A stretch of DNA of 64,000 nucleotides from Lytechinus pictus (taxonomy: Eukaryota > Echinodermata > Echinoidea > Temnopleuroida > Toxopneustidae): NCBI RefSeq assembly GCF_037042905.1, contig NC_087249.1, forward strand, positions 35,102,901 to 35,166,900. Direction: 5' to 3'. Positions within the stretch are counted from its first letter, which is position 1, and each line of letters begins with the position of its first letter. The translations under genes and the position numbers were made by a program. Positions 22,890 to 33,855 of the stretch are shown one piece after another. The notes below the pieces were generated by a model that saw only the letters and a program-made list of their open reading frames with translations, was not told the origin of the DNA and did not search any database.

Positions 22890-23036
22890 GTGACCTATAA
22901 TGAGGATTAAAATGCCTTACTACCATTACTTGTAAGGCATTTAAAATGCCTTACTTGGCACTAGCGCACCAAGCGGGAATCGAACCCAGGCCACCGGAAT
23001 CCGAAATCCCCTCGCTACCGATTGAGCTATCGCGCA
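22890..23036 (-). repeat. tRNA-derived SINE
   Basis: On the minus strand from 23035: GCGCGATAGCTCAATCGGTA (A box) and GGGTTCGATTCCC (B box), then ..GGTGCGCTAGTGCC and a tail with repeated AAGGCATTTT. It is the same family as 46867-47122. The T-stem is poorly paired, so this is a SINE head rather than a working tRNA gene. Confidence 0.75.
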
Positions 23037-23694
23037 TTAGAATATTTCGTTTCTAATTAAAAAAAATCCAGCTCTGCTTGTACTGGCTTTTTTTTTTTTT
23101 TAAATACATAACATTCTTTATTTCAAAACGTCATAAAAATGTTCAGTTTACGGATTGGTATACGAAAATCACATTGCGTTTCGCGCTCGCATCAGTAGCC
23201 TATACATTGTTAAAAGATATGTATTAAATGCTCCGTTTTCATGTCAGAATATTAAAATTGTTTGAAATTTTTAACATTACAAGTAGATACGAATCGTGTT
23301 CATGATTACACTTACGAATTGTGTAACTTTCTAACTTTCAGCTCTAAATTTCATGGTATATACAAAAACTGCTTGCACTTCGCGCTCGCATTTTTCAAAT
23401 AGGCCTTATCGGATGCTTAATCGTGCATTGTGAGAATAACGCTAATATGTACTTGATAATAAATACTTGATAAATGAATCTATGTTGGTACACCCTGTAA
23501 AATACAAAGCCCCGCCCCCGTGCTCCTCTGCTGACAAAATCCTAGCTACGCTGCTGATGAGCGAGCTGACTGACCAAGTCTCTTTTAAACAATAGCCTTA
23601 ACTTAGGGAATAATTTGTGTTTATGAAGAAAAAATGTGTTAAATTACAATATTTCCATTCAATTGAGGTCATAATAAATGAACAAGTATACATA

Positions 23695-23772
23695 TAGATA
23701 TATCAATAAATAAATGAATAAATAAATAAATAAATGAATAAATAAATAAATAATGGATAAATAAATAAATGA
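23695..23772. repeat. AATA/AAAT microsatellite
   Basis: About 75 bp of imperfect (AAAT)n with occasional GAAT and GGAT units. Confidence 0.9.
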
Positions 23773-24454
23773 CCCCCTTACCCAGCAAGCTTTCCATTAA
23801 TTTGCTTCTGTTGTTTTATGCTTTTTCTTGAATTTTTTGGGGGGCAAGTTTCTCCCTCCCCCTTACTTCAATGCATCTTCCATCTAGATGCTTACGTCGG
23901 TGTCCGTAGCTCATTTTCCCAATTCTAGAATGTAAAAGGCATTGTTTCATGCAACTACGGTCTCTTTAATCAGTTAATTGAACAGTTCATTAGACCAGAA
24001 ATTAAAATAGATCGGTCAACAACCATTTGCATGAGCTAAGAGTTTTCATCTGTGGAGAATGATGTTTGAAATACCAAAAGAGTAGGTTCTTAAAGTTCAC
24101 ATTTTAATTCTTAAAGCTCATTTCATCACATGTATTGCCATGTTGGGAAATGCAGTCGTACGACCATTATGACAAACACATCAAAAGGCTAATGACCAGC
24201 GTCCAGCGCAGATATTGTAATATATGGTGGTCGTATAACTGCATTTCCAAAAATGGCATTGGCATTACATACATGTATGTCCAGGGCTGCCCAGGGTCAG
24301 GCTGTCCGGCCCCGTCTTAGACTATGATATATAACAGCATGGACCTACGATAATAGCATACGCGAAAATTGTAATGAAGTAAAATGAACTGAATGAAAAT
24401 TATAACTTGCAATGCAAAAGACCAAATAACATTTATTATTCATTTTTTCACATA
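23773..24454. other. Nothing recognised
   Basis: AT-rich interval without a recognisable gene. The short open frames here have no family features. Confidence 0.4.
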
Positions 24455-24985
24455 ATAATTATAGCAGCAGAACTTTGGAAACAACTGAAACTAATCATTA
24501 TTAACAAAAGCGCCATTAATGTGATAATACAATAATAAGCTCATCGACCCTAAATGACGTATGACCTTGATCATGTGACATGAAATTTGTGCAAAATGAT
24601 CGATGTCACTTTTATACCCTTATGTTCAAGTGTAATCATGAACTGGATCAATAAAATTTAAAAGTTAGGATGACATTAAAAAAAAAATACCCCCATATGG
24701 CCAAAGTTCAGTGATTCTAAATGACCTTTGACCTTAATCATGTGATCTAAAACTTGTGCAAGACGATCAGTTATACCTGGATACTCTTATAAGTGTCATT
24801 ATTTTTTTTCTATACGTTCAAACTTATAATGAAATTTCAAAAAACGTAACCGTGTTTAAAATTTCAAGGTTGGATTTCAAGGTTGGACTTCTGATTTCAA
24901 GGTTGATATGACGCTGTTAGTTGAAACTGCCGTCGCCTCCGCCGGAAAAGTGGCCCCTATAGTTCTGCTCTGCTATGCAGGCAGA
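24455..24985 (-). repeat. DR1-bearing dispersed repeat, copy in minus orientation
   Basis: This copy holds TGACCTTTGACCT (24722-24734), the reverse complement of AGGTCAAAGGTCA. Its two ends match the family: ATTATAGCAGCAG near 24460, and GCCGTCGCCTCCGCCGG..CTATAG..CTGCTATGCAGGCAGACA at 24930-24985. The best match is the plus-strand copy at 56309-57271. The interior is a degenerate tandem of units of about 180-190 bp. Confidence 0.7.
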
Positions 24986-26762
24986 CAAAAATTATGTATT
25001 TCCGTGGCAACGGCCATATTTTTTTTTTTAGACCTTGATAATCCAATAACTGAAGTAAAATATAGATTGAAAGAGTAGTTAAAAAAATGCCAATTCAAAC
25101 GTTTTATTCATACATGTATATTTTCTATGTTTTGGGATATAGATATTCCTATAAAATTAATGTTACCATGGTAACGGCAAATTAAATATCAGGTAGATTT
25201 ACGTTCAGCACCAATTCATTCGCAGAAATAGCAAGAAGATAGAACTCTACAAAAGTAAACAAAATTCTATATAATATCATGACGAGTATCGCACTGATTG
25301 ATATTAGTAGGCCTACATAATTTCTGTGCTATATAGATGTAATATTGTGCGCTGTTTTTTTTTTATTAGAAATGCGCATCCGATAAATGTACATTGTTAT
25401 CTTTCGCATATATAACATAAATTATATATCTTGCATCTTATTTCAATTTTTTTCACTACATGTGACATGACAACAATTATTGTGTATTTATTCGGTTAGC
25501 GGCAGCGCTAAAATTGACGAAACTGAGATGCGGAACAGAAACAGAAAGGCCCTTCTCTCTTTGTCTCTCATCTTACATCATGCAGAAAGCCGTCACTTCC
25601 AGTGGCACAATGAGCCACAAGGTTTAAAGGTCAGACTTGGTGTATGAGGCAAACTTTCTTGAAAGCTGCGAGCGAGCGAGCAAAAATTGGACATTTTATT
25701 ATTCAATAATCTAACTTTCTGTAAGACTTTGATATAATAAAAAAATAATATCATATCTTACCCCTTTCCATTTTCTTATCTGTCCTTTTCTCCTTTTCCC
25801 CTTGGTTATGAAACTTTTGAGGGTCCATGGCCCCTTCATTTTTTTATCTTACAAAACTACTATGGTAATTTTGGATAATGTTCATAAAGTTTTAAGTTAA
25901 AAACACAATATGAATATTTCTGTTAACAAACGTTTGTCAGTTTTTGCCTTAATTATTTATGCATTGAATAAATAACATTTCTTTGGTTTGAATCGTATCA
26001 GGGAAACAAATGCTTTGTTTTTTTTAAATAAATTCTTATACTAAATTATATGTTATTGCATTGTGTATAGATTTATTTTGATATTTATGGTATATTTTCT
26101 TATTTTGTGTATATGGAAACAGAATAATCTAGAATCATGAATAAATCTGAGGAAATTCTGTTTGGTTTAAAAAGCGCATTGCACACACACACTCACCCCT
26201 ATAAACATAAATGGGGTATAGTAAATATACATGGCCTAAATTATTATCACGTTCATGTACCGCGGCGCTGCCGGTTCACTGTAAACATTAATATGACAGG
26301 CGTCCAATAAAATGGTGCAATATTGACTCTGCGAGGGGCACTGGGCTGGTCCTCAATGCCTTGCTGGAAATTAATATATTTTCTGTCTACTTCATTGAAT
26401 ACTCCTGATTTTCAATCAAATGACATTTACTCCGTTCTTCTAAAATGTGTTTGTGTTGGGTTAATAATGCTGATTTAGCATTTGTTGGTTGAAAGTCACT
26501 TTTGATACAATATTTTGAAAACGAGTTATTGGAGTACATTTTCAGCATCCCAAATTCTATGACAGGCTGATCACTGTAACGAAAGAGGACAAATATATCT
26601 ATGATCATTTCTTTTAATATTTCGCTCTTTTTCCAAACATCAATTTTTATTATTATCATTATTTTTTTTTGCTTTTCGGGGCTGACCCAGACACCCCTCC
26701 CCAATGTAGGTGTCAAAATAGTCTTTTAGGGTTAAAGAAGGTTACTTTTTCTGATTATAACA
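24986..26762. other. AT-rich interval with a small hAT-like remnant
   Basis: No gene recognised. At about 25655-25835, GCGAGCGAGCGAGCAAAAATT is followed by pyrimidine-rich sequence and GGTCCATGGCCCC, paralleling 50050-50210, so it is probably a fragment of the same hAT-like family. Confidence 0.45.
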
Positions 26763-26985
26763 CACTATAAAAAAAAAAATTAAAATCAACAAAATTGTGA
26801 AAGGTTGGAGGAGTGACACCTTTTCTAAATGTTGCCATTACCACTTTAAATCCAACACTTAAAATTTTGGATTCAGCTTTATGGATATAACAATTGGGTA
26901 TAACATTGAAATATAACATTTGGAAAAGGTTGTCACTCCTTCGACCTTTCAAATGTTGATTTAACATTCGATTTTTTTTAGAGTG
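26763..26985. mobile_element. 223-bp foldback MITE
   Basis: Ends CACTATAAAAAAAAAA and ..TTTTTTTTAGAGTG are inverted. Inside, GAAAGGTTGGAGGAGTGACA is mirrored by GAAAGGTCGAAGGAGTGACA on the other strand. No coding capacity. Confidence 0.75.
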
Positions 26986-27123
26986 CGCAAAGTGTTTCGT
27001 ACTAAATGGAGACTGCATAAACAGATTTCAACGTGCCATGAGACTGATTCATTAGCTAGATTGAAAATGAGAGGTAATCCATTGTTGTCAAATTCAAATT
27101 GCACTTAATGTTTGTAACCGATC

Positions 27124-29440
27124 CCAGGGGCGGATCCAGCCTTCGCCAATAGGGGGAGGGGGGGCCCGGAATTTTTTTTTTCAGCCATATTTTCCTCGAT
27201 CGGCCGCTCGAAGATCATTTTTGGCTTCTTTGAAGGGGTAGTCCTAATAGTCACTTTTTAGCTTTATTATTATTAATCAACATAAATATATAATATCATA
27301 ATCCTTATCTATATAATGTGAGCGCGAAGCGCGAGCTAAATTTTTTGGAAATCTTATGTATTTTTCTAAAATTGGAACATTCTGGGCAATGTTTATTATC
27401 CTGAAAAAGATGTGTATGCAACGAAATAATTACTACGAACGCGAAGCGCGAGCAGAAATGAACTGATGGAAAAGGTACCTGTTAATTAAGATTGCATGCA
27501 GTTAGCCATGAAGACGTTACATATTTTAAAAATCAAATAATGTGAGCGCGAAGCGCGAGCTGAATTTTTTTTGTCATTGTGATCTGAAACTGGATAATGA
27601 TAATGTCTTTAGGACATGTCATATGAAAATGAAGACTGCCTTCATATTCTTCTTGGCAAGCTCGAGATGAAACAAAAGGGACAATTCAATTTTTAAATTA
27701 ATATCTTATTCATTAATGCCTAATGAGGGCGCGAAATCTGATGATATGATGGCCTGAAAACTGGACATTTCAATCAATTTTGTAATTATAACTAGGATGC
27801 ATCAGTTAATGTACAGTGCGTATCAAAAAAAAGTTTACACATTGAAAAAATCCTGTAAAATTATACATTTGTAATATCCTGAAGATTATTCCACATTTTA
27901 ACGTTGGTACAGATCCATTTAAGCAAATGACGATATAACTGTCGAAAAATATTCCCGCTTGAGTGAGCACCACTTACTTTTGAAAATTTAGTGAAAAATG
28001 AAATAGTTCAAGTATGCAAATAAAAGTAAACCTTAATCATAAAGAAAACGTGGAATTTAGCTAGTAAAATTGATTTGAAGATATCTTTTACCTTTTTAAT
28101 CTTGTTTCCTTGCCCAAAACACTTCGAAGAGTGCATTACGCCCCACCCCACTCCCCCACACACCGAGGCCATCGAGACGATATTTGCTTTACACTGAGCT
28201 GTGATTTACATGAAATGGCTTAGGCTTGATTTTCATTTTGTTAATCAATGTCAAGCTTGGGAAAAGTGTGGAGAAACAAGTATATTAAATGAAAAATGAA
28301 ATGTAAACCCACTTTAAATGATAAAAACTCATTGAAAAAATGCTGGAGATGTCTGGTATAAACTTTTGTTCAGATTCAGTTATGTCCTCAGATCCAGCTG
28401 GCACAAAAAGGGTAAAGGTTGTGCTTACTAAATGTTGAAATTTCAATTCGGGTGGCAAAATTGTTACAAATTGTTACAGAATGTATCCGTTTTATTTCAA
28501 TTGAGTAAACGTGCAAGGGATATGTATAGGAAATGTTTCGCAGGGTAAGTTTGATTTCGCCCTTTCCCCTTGACACAGCGTGAAAACGAGCATTTCTGCG
28601 CAAACAGATTTCTGCGAGCTTTACAAAAATGGACAGTGCTCACTCAAGTGTAACATTCTGTCAAAAATTTTACTTTCATTGGATAGATAAGACCCAAACC
28701 CAAGATTATATGTGAAAAAATTACCCACATGTTGTATATTTTTGAATTCCCAGGGCTTTTTCAAAGTGTAAACCTTTTTTTGATACGCACTGTATTATTA
28801 ACCATTAATGCGAGCGCAAATTGCGAGCCTAATTTTTTATACACTGTCATGAAAAGGGGATTTTAAATAGTTTATTGTATGATCAATATTGAGACATACA
28901 TAACTCGCCAATCAAAATGCGAGCGTGCAGCGCTAGCTGATACGTTTTGACAATCAGACCTGAAAAGGGATATTTTGAAAACAATATGGAATTCACGAAA
29001 ATAATAGGTACCTGATAAATCAAAATTTGCGAGCGCGCAGCGCGAGCAGAAAATGTTAATATTCAGACCATAAAACTGACATTTTTACAGAGCACTTTAA
29101 AAAAAATCAATATGTAAATCACACAAAATAATGAAAGTTCGAGTTCCGAGATGAAATATGTTTTATATATTATATATTGATATTTAAACTCCATATTGAA
29201 CAAGATATGTAAATCACCTAAAATGCAATGCGAGCGCGAAGCGCGAGCGAAAATTTTATTTAGTGACATAAAAGATTTTCTTAATTATTTTCCAAGTCTT
29301 CCCCTTATCTTATTTTATTCACTCGTCTTCTTCCTCTAATATTTTTCCCTTCTTTTTTTTTCTTTCTTTTTCTTTCTTTCCCCTTTTTTCTTTTTTTGCT
29401 CCGCCAATAGGGGGGGGGGGGGGGGGGAGCGGGCCCCTCG
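27124..29440 (+). mobile_element. hAT-like element with GCGAGCGCGAAGCGCGAGC minisatellite
   Basis: It starts AGGGGCGGATCCAGCCTTCG with a G-run. It carries GCGAGCGCGAAGCGCGAGC units at about 27321, 27439, 27543, 29028 and 29230, then a pyrimidine tract (29280-29400), GCTCCGCCAATAGG, a long G-run and GGGCCCCT. The same order of parts occurs at 33960-36220. The Tc1/mariner-type element at 27814-28792 is inserted in it. No transposase is visible, and the terminal inverted repeat at the right is only about 6 bp here, so the boundaries are approximate. Confidence 0.6.
27814..28792. mobile_element. Tc1/mariner-type non-autonomous element, TA duplication
   Basis: Ends CAGTGCGTATCAAAAAAAAG and ..CTTTTTTTGATACGCACTG are inverted and flanked by TA at 27812-27813 and 28793-28794. 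The length is 979 bp and no transposase frame survives. Near the ends lie GAGTGAGCAC (27961) and TGCTCACTCAAG (28636) in opposite orientation. Confidence 0.85.
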
Positions 29441-30089
29441 GTATGATGATCAATGATGATTGGTGAGATGAAAACCATTTACATTGAGTGCTGCATGTCG
29501 AATGAAAAATTTCAGACGATTAACCCCACGTTAGATAGTTTCATTCGTTTAGATAAAAAGCACGCTCTATTTCGGGAAGACTGTTGAATATGTGAAACGG
29601 TGCCTTTTTAAACATTTCTCTGAAACCATGTGTATATCTCTTTCGTCCTACCATTACAAAGTCTATTATGTATAACATGGTATTTCTCTCTTCCAGATTT
29701 CGCGGGAAAATGTTATATAATTGTAGGCTATGGACATTCGTCTGTGATTAACTTTTTAATCTCTGAATAAGTTATGAACAGCCATGGTGCAATTGTATTT
29801 AATATTCAATTCTACATTTTTTTTCCTTGACGAAAACAGTGGGGTATATTCTAAACCACCCTTCACTATCTTCATTTTGAATAATGATTATTTCGTTTTT
29901 CTCCTCTTTTTATCACTGAAAACTTGTTCTCCTCTTTTTATCACTGAAAACAAAAAACTCATTGTACGGTTGCACCTTCTTTTAAATACTAAAAGCATAA
30001 AGATCTATGATATATTCTCCATGCTAAAATGGACATTAATGGAAACGGTAGGACTGCTATAGAAGGTAGACCATGTGAACATGATAATA
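29441..30089. other. AT-rich interval, nothing recognised
   Basis: Contains a short direct repeat (TCTCCTCTTTTTATCACTGAAAAC at about 29898 and 29928). No gene or element boundary recognised. Confidence 0.4.
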
Positions 30090-30091
30090 TA

Positions 30092-30912
30092 CAGTGCGTC
30101 CCACAAAAAAAAAAGAAACCGAGATTTAGCGATGATTTATCATTACTTAATCATAAATACAATAGACAAATGACCTATCATTGTAAAGCTTAGTGTTCCC
30201 TGTTTCATATTGTACAACAAAGAAGACTTCTCATTCACGCACGAGTGAATAAATAATTTGAAGAAAGAATACCAAAATGTCCGGTGACGGGTGGTACCTG
30301 GCTTTCAAATAGAAAATCACATTCTTTAAAATGTTCAATATCTGCTTTTTAATTTGATACTTCAACCACATAAAATGTTCAAGAAATAACAAAGTTCTGT
30401 TTATTTGAAATAAAGCTTGAATTTCAATAATTTCATAAATGAATAGGTTTTACAGGCTAGCTTTTAGACTTACTCGACACTACGTTTTGTTAACGATCAG
30501 CCATGCATAAAGTCTTTTGTTAGCCATGCAATAGCTTCGATGGGAAAGTGGTGAAAACACATTTGTTTCACTGTTTAATGAAATTATGGCAACACAAGCA
30601 TACTTCCAAGGAACAGAGGTTTGTTATTTCTTGACCATTTTCTTTTATTGAGGCATCAAAATAAAGAGCAGATATTGAACTGTTTAAAGATGTGGTTTTC
30701 TTTTTGAAATTCCGATATCCCCGTCAAATGACTTTTTGGTATCCTTTATCAAAATTGCTTTTACTAACTCATGCGTGAATAAGAAATATTCTGTGTAGTA
30801 CCAGATGAAAGAGGAGACTCTAAGTTATACAATGATTTTTCTATTGTACTTATGATTAAGGTAGATAAATCATCGCTCAATCTTGGTTTCGTTTTTTGTG
30901 GGACGCACCGTG
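30092..30912. mobile_element. TA-flanked foldback element with arms of about 320 bp
   Basis: Ends CAGTGCGTCCCACAAAAAA and ..TTTTTTGTGGGACGCACCGTG, flanked by TA (30090-30091 and 30913-30914). The inverted match continues imperfectly inward: GAGATTTAGCGATGATTTAT against ATAAATCATCGCTCAATCTT, and TTCAATATCTGC (about 30343) against GCAGATATTGAA (about 30668). The arms reach to about 30410 and from about 30600. The loop is roughly 190 bp. Tc1/mariner-type by target site and terminus, without a transposase frame. Confidence 0.8.
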
Positions 30913-30914
30913 TA

Positions 30915-31607
30915 ACGCTATGTCATATTATACGCACTGTATTTTATTTGCAATTATTGGACGAGCGGCTGATTTAATGCAGACTACATCATAATCTGGA
31001 GTAAAAATGCTATTAAATGCTTCAAAGGTTTTATTTTGGTAAATAATGATATTAGAAAATGGTATTAATTTCTGAATCTCAGATAAAATTCAACTCAATT
31101 TAATTCAATCCTTTATTTCATTTCCATTCAAACCTAATACAACGTAATAAAAGTGATATAGGGCCTAAATCAGATAAAGATTAATGGACTGATATTTTAA
31201 AGAAAAGCAGTATTATGCTTGTAAAGTGTGGATCCCCTTGAAGATGTTAAAATAATTGGGTACCTAATATACATGCATATATAATAAGAAAGAAAATTGA
31301 AGAAGAAATTTTAAAGGTGGAGGCACAAGCGTACCTACGGGGGGGGGGGGGGGGCAGAGGGGCAGTTTGCCCCCTTTGACGAGCCACCACCCATGCAAAG
31401 CCACCACCCATGCATGTATCCCTGCCCCCCCTGACGAGCTTGAAAGACCTTTTTGCCCCCCCCCCCCTGACGAAAATCCTGGAAAATCCTAGGTAACGCC
31501 AGTGGGTGGAGGTCAGACTAAGTTTCAGTCACATAAAGACGTAAACCATAAATAATTGCATCAGTTTATAATTTCGCGATTACTGCTTATTCTCGATTTT
31601 CCTCTAA
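30915..31607. other. AT-rich interval with a GC-rich MITE-like block
   Basis: No gene. At about 31326-31507 a block begins CAAGCGTACCTACGGGGG, contains several G/C runs and CCACCACCCATGCA twice, and ends CCTAGGTAACGCCAGTGGG. Its ends resemble hAT-like termini in inverted arrangement. Confidence 0.45.
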
Positions 31608-31772
31608 CCTGGGGAGCGTTTCATGAAAGGACTTGTCGGACGTTTTATCCGACAAGTCCCATTTTATCCGACAGTAACCATAGTAACAGTACCTCTCAGC
31701 CAATCAACATCAGAGAAAGATGTCAGATCTGACAACTTGTCGGATGAAAATGTTGATGAAACACTCCCCTGG
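31608..31772. mobile_element. 165-bp MITE with CCTGGGGAGCGTTTCAT ends
   Basis: Left end CCTGGGGAGCGTTTCATGA is mirrored by TTGATGAAACACTCCCCTGG. Inside, ACTTGTCGGA and TCCGACAAGT form further inverted pairs (31631-31660 and 31730-31745). Non-coding. Confidence 0.7.
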
Positions 31773-32036
31773 TCGACGCCTGGCACTGTGCGCATTGAGG
31801 CGGATTAAACTTGTCAGTCATACTTACCAACGTTTTGTTTGCAGATCTATATCGACTAAGATGACTGCCTTGGAATTCAAACAAAAAAAACACACAAGTT
31901 TTTAAATATAATCGTGCACTGCTGAACGTTTTCCCGCCAAATCAAAGTGTTGGTAGTCAGCGCGCTTCAATCAGTTCAACGAGATAAGTAACAGTCTGTT
32001 AACTCCAATCGAATACTGATCGAGGGATCGGCTCAA

Positions 32037-32754
32037 TCGACGTATACGGGCCAAGCGAACGCGCGATGCGTTGAGCGTGGCGCGGCAAGATATTGCTAGC
32101 TAATTTGCCTCAAGCTCGCAGAACTATTACGAACTGGGTTTTTTAATCAATCTCAGGGGCTCAGGGGAATGGTGATATTAGCAGTCTTGAAGTCTATGGC
32201 AAGCTGTGAGTGCACCACTTCTATCAGGGAATCGAAACTTATGGTTTACAGACATGACAATCCCATACACGGTATACGTGCTTAATGTCATCCACCCAAT
32301 CGGCCCTTCATGATGTCAGACTTGTTGTGTTTTCTTTTCCTTTTTAACTTCTAGTTTGATTTCTTCTTCTACATTATTTTAAACATGGTCGTACTTCTTC
32401 GAATAAGCGCGCCAATTTTTGTGTTTTCTTTTGAAATTATAAGAAATAAATCGCACAATACAGTAGGCCTTTTACTTTGAAAGTCCTTCATAGATTAGAT
32501 TATGAGACGCAAATAAATCCAATATTTCTGATATTCAAGGACTGTCTAAGGAATATTAATATATTCCTGGGTTTTTTAATCAATCTCAGGGGCTCAGGGG
32601 AATGGTGATCTTAGCAGTCTTGAAGTCTTGAAGCCCCTGAGATTGATTAAAAAACCCAGTTCGTAATAGTTCTGCGAGCTTGAGGCAAATTAGCTAGCAA
32701 TATCTTGCCGCGCCACGCTCAACGCATCGCGCGGTCGCTTGGCCCGTACGTCGA
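32037..32754. mobile_element. 0.7-kb foldback element with arms of about 124 bp
   Basis: 32037-32161 (TCGACG..CAGGGGCT) is the reverse complement of 32632-32754 with few differences. The block GGGTTTTTTAATCAATCTCA..AGTCTTGAAGTC (32136-32191) is also repeated directly at 32571-32626, next to the right arm. The central 380 bp is AT-rich and unrelated. No coding sequence. Confidence 0.85.
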
Positions 32755-33664
32755 AAATTATAAGGAACACTCCACTACATTATGATTTCACAATTTTTAC
32801 TTTTACAACAACGTCATGAAACATAACTTTACGCTTTTGTTTTGCAAATGTACGCGGAGGAGCATGGAAATAAGGATTCTTAAAATAAACAAATAAAAAA
32901 ACTATTATTGATACACAGCGTGTCCCATAAAATGCTAATGGCATGAATGGCATTGCATTCTAAATTTTATTTCATTTTATTTCTGCATTTGTAATAAATA
33001 TGCAATATAACATATTTTTTATTCAAAGGGAATACACATTTATATAACAAAACAATAATATATAAGCAATAAAAATAGATATTAACAAGAAACATTAACA
33101 TGATTAATTTGAAAGAAAAATCATAATTTAAAAGACCGCCATCGTGAGCGATTAAGCTTTAAAATGATGGCGGCCTCGCAAAAAAGGGTACATGCATGTC
33201 TTTATTCATTGATCATGTTGGTGCAAATATGCAGGCGCATGTGCAGGTGCATGTGAAAGTGCAGGTGAAGGTGAAGGTGAAGGTGCAGTAAATGGCTGTA
33301 CAATTATCAGCTTGAAGAGGGGGATGTATATAATTCTATGATAATGATAATAATAATAATAATGATAATAATAATAATAATTTAATGATAATGATATAAC
33401 GTCATATTTTACCCAGGGTAGCCATTCAGTTCTGAAGACTGTTCTCCTAGCGGGCCCTGCTTAACACGATAATGTCATCACGTTTTTTTTCTATGATATT
33501 TTTTATCAATACCAGCGTTTTCAATGAGTATATCTTTGAATGTATTCCATAATGTTGAATTGATTTATGGGTTATTAATAACTTGGGGTTGGAGAGATGG
33601 AGGTTTCCAGATGTGCGGGTTGGGTAAGAGTGAACAGACCTGTTAAACCTAAACATATCATTAA
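32755..33664. other. Nothing gene-like; microsatellites
   Basis: AT-rich. Contains CACAGCGTGTCCCATAAAATG at 32915, a possible lone DNA-element end (compare GTGGGACACGCTGTAG at 46181), a GCAGGTGAAGGT minisatellite (about 33232-33290) and an AATGAT/AATAAT microsatellite (about 33340-33397). Confidence 0.5.
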
Positions 33665-33855
33665 TACCGTGTTTACACAAGGCTCGGCTCGAGTGTTGAA
33701 TCCTCAAGCAGGGTCGAACGCTGCGAGAAGTACAACTGTGATCGCGTTTACACTGAAACAAAAAGGCGAGTTCAACACGGCCCACGGATGATCACGAACG
33801 GAAGTAGTATAGACGTATGCCATGTTTTACCTAGGTTATGTGGGTTCGACACGGA

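Larger units (their letters stand above)
22330..23556 (-). mobile_element. GC-rich minisatellite region and end of a hAT-like element
   Basis: Motifs such as CTCACGCTTCGCGCTCGCAT (about 22744) and GTTTCGCGCTCGCAT (about 23177) recur every 150-250 bp amid AT-rich sequence. They are minus-strand versions of the GCGAGCGCGAAGCGCGAGC units at 27-29 and 34 kb. Near 23536-23556 AAATCCTAGCTACGCTGCTG, reverse-complemented CAGCAGCGTAGCTAGGATTT, matches the hAT-like terminus at 33856. The other end was not found. Confidence 0.5.
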
